From NCBI GenBank assembly GCA_027485535.1, contig JAIXQV010000052.1, forward strand, positions 1 through 5,692: a stretch of 5,692 nucleotides of DNA. Reading direction: 5' to 3'. The DNA is from Oxalobacteraceae bacterium. Its GTDB lineage: Bacteria > Pseudomonadota > Gammaproteobacteria > Burkholderiales > Burkholderiaceae_D. Positions 4,892 to 5,692 of this stretch are shown in pieces (the first letter of the stretch is position 1; every line of letters starts with the position of its first letter). A program made the position numbers and the translations under genes. The notes beneath the pieces were generated by a model that was not told the origin of the DNA, did no database searches, and was given only the letters and a program-made list of their open reading frames with translations.

Positions 4892-5692
4892 TTACCGCCT
4901 CTTCGGACGGTGTGTTCCATCGCTTCGAGCCGCAATGATGCGCCTCGCTTCCCGCTCACCAGTCAGAAATGCGCCGTGTACAGTGGCGCGGTACAACTCA
5001 TGGGTATGTTCACCAGCGTGGAATAACCTTGAACCACTGGGCTTTGCCAAGGTGACATGATCTTCTGAAGAGGCGTTGACGGCGGCAAATGAGTAAGCAC
5101 CCAATGAGAAAGGGTCACTGTTCCAGCCGGTTCGGATTGCCCGGCGAGGTGCCGTTGCTGAAGAGCCGAAAACAGTTCTTAATACTGGCGTAATCTCTTG
5201 GATTAACTGAGCCTCGGTGAGGGACTCCACGTAAGCACCTTGCTGTCCTAGTCCAAAAGTTACCAGGCAATTGAAGTCGCTGAACGTGCGATAGTTCATT
5301 AAGTAGTTGAAACGTCCTCGCACAGGGGACTGCCAGCCAAAGTATTGAGTATCAGTTGGCCAGAATGCCTTATCGAAGATCATGAAAACTTTGTTTATCT
5401 GGCCCATACCTAGCACATTGATCGATGCTTTTTTTTCAGTCGATAGCGGAGGTGAAATTCGTACTCGATTAGCTTTATGGATTCCCAAAGGCAGGGTTTC
5501 AATGCAGTAATCTGAATGGAAGGTCATACTTCCAGCAGTGACTGCAACCCCAGTATCAGAGTGGCTGATAGCGGTCACCTGTGTGTTCAGCCTTATATCA
5601 ATGCCTCTTGCCAATAGTTCGGGAATAGCCTTATAGCCATTGGGGAGGATGACATCTTTGCCAGGATATTTGCTGTCGTCAGAATGATTACG
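4892..5692 (-). CDS. Flavin-containing amine oxidase (LSD1/polyamine oxidase-like), N-terminal part outside window
   Basis: The frame is open to the right edge, so the visible 266 residues are the C-terminal 55-60% of a family protein usually near 450 residues; the FAD dinucleotide-binding N-terminus is missing. Visible marks (numbered from the edge) are the ILPNGYKAIPELL segment (15-27), GIDIRLNTQVTAI, the strand before LPLGIHKA, INKVFMIFDKAFW (99-111), whose K101 matches the flavin-contacting lysine of LSD1-type oxidases (K661 in human LSD1), GWNSDPFSLGAYSF, and the C-terminal FAD motif HAGEHT (225-230) followed by YRATVHGAFLTG (234-245), whose tyrosine corresponds to LSD1 Y761. Such enzymes oxidise primary, secondary or poly-amines to imines with H2O2 release; the substrate here is unknown. 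It ends with a basic tail (RPKRR) and converges on the hydrolase gene. A TTG at 5614 is only an internal codon, not the start. Confidence 0.9.
   Translation of the reverse strand, partial: RNHSDDSKYPGKDVILPNGYKAIPELLARGIDIRLNTQVTAISHSDTGVAVTAGSMTFHSDYCIETLPLGIHKANRVRISPPLSTEKKASINVLGMGQINKVFMIFDKAFWPTDTQYFGWQSPVRGRFNYLMNYRTFSDFNCLVTFGLGQQGAYVESLTEAQLIQEITPVLRTVFGSSATAPRRAIRTGWNSDPFSLGAYSFAAVNASSEDHVTLAKPSGSRLFHAGEHTHELYRATVHGAFLTGEREARRIIAARSDGTHRPKRR

Overview
The window looks like bacterial chromosomal DNA, most likely from a gammaproteobacterium. The clues are a YpjD/CcsA-type inner-membrane protein, a YgiF-like CYTH-CHAD protein and densely packed genes of roughly even base composition. 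No rRNA, tRNA, CRISPR array, transposase or phage gene is visible. The organism call is inference from gene families; nothing here is a species marker.

Layout. Left edge to about 1000: a minus-strand unit made of a 42-residue single-membrane-span protein (848-976, strong Shine-Dalgarno) followed by an extended short-chain dehydrogenase/epimerase that runs off the left edge. A 73-bp divergent spacer separates it from a plus-strand ypjD-like cytochrome c assembly protein gene (1050-1862). A 278-bp spacer follows, holding a hairpin and a possible 16-codon leader ORF. The CYTH-CHAD gene (inorganic triphosphatase / polyphosphate-binding domain architecture) occupies 2141-3640.

From about 3600 the character changes. 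The last residues of the CYTH-CHAD protein look replaced, and a minus-strand relic of what appears to be an outer-membrane beta-barrel gene (3597-3848) abuts it tail to tail at an overlapping BamHI/SmaI palindrome (GGATCCCGGG). This is either a genomic deletion/rearrangement scar or an artificial junction. A hexanucleotide GATAA-type tandem repeat (3855-3890) follows, then an alpha/beta hydrolase with TTG-rich leucine codon use unlike ypjD (3961-4809). Convergent to it is the C-terminal part of an LSD1/polyamine-oxidase-like flavin amine oxidase (4892 to the right edge).

Functional links are weak: the genes do not form one obvious pathway. The most interesting observations are (i) three plus-strand genes that lack a Shine-Dalgarno and carry a TANNCT box exactly six bases before the ATG, which suggests leaderless transcripts; (ii) the short membrane protein that ordinary ORF length cut-offs would miss; and (iii) the double-truncation junction at about 3600.
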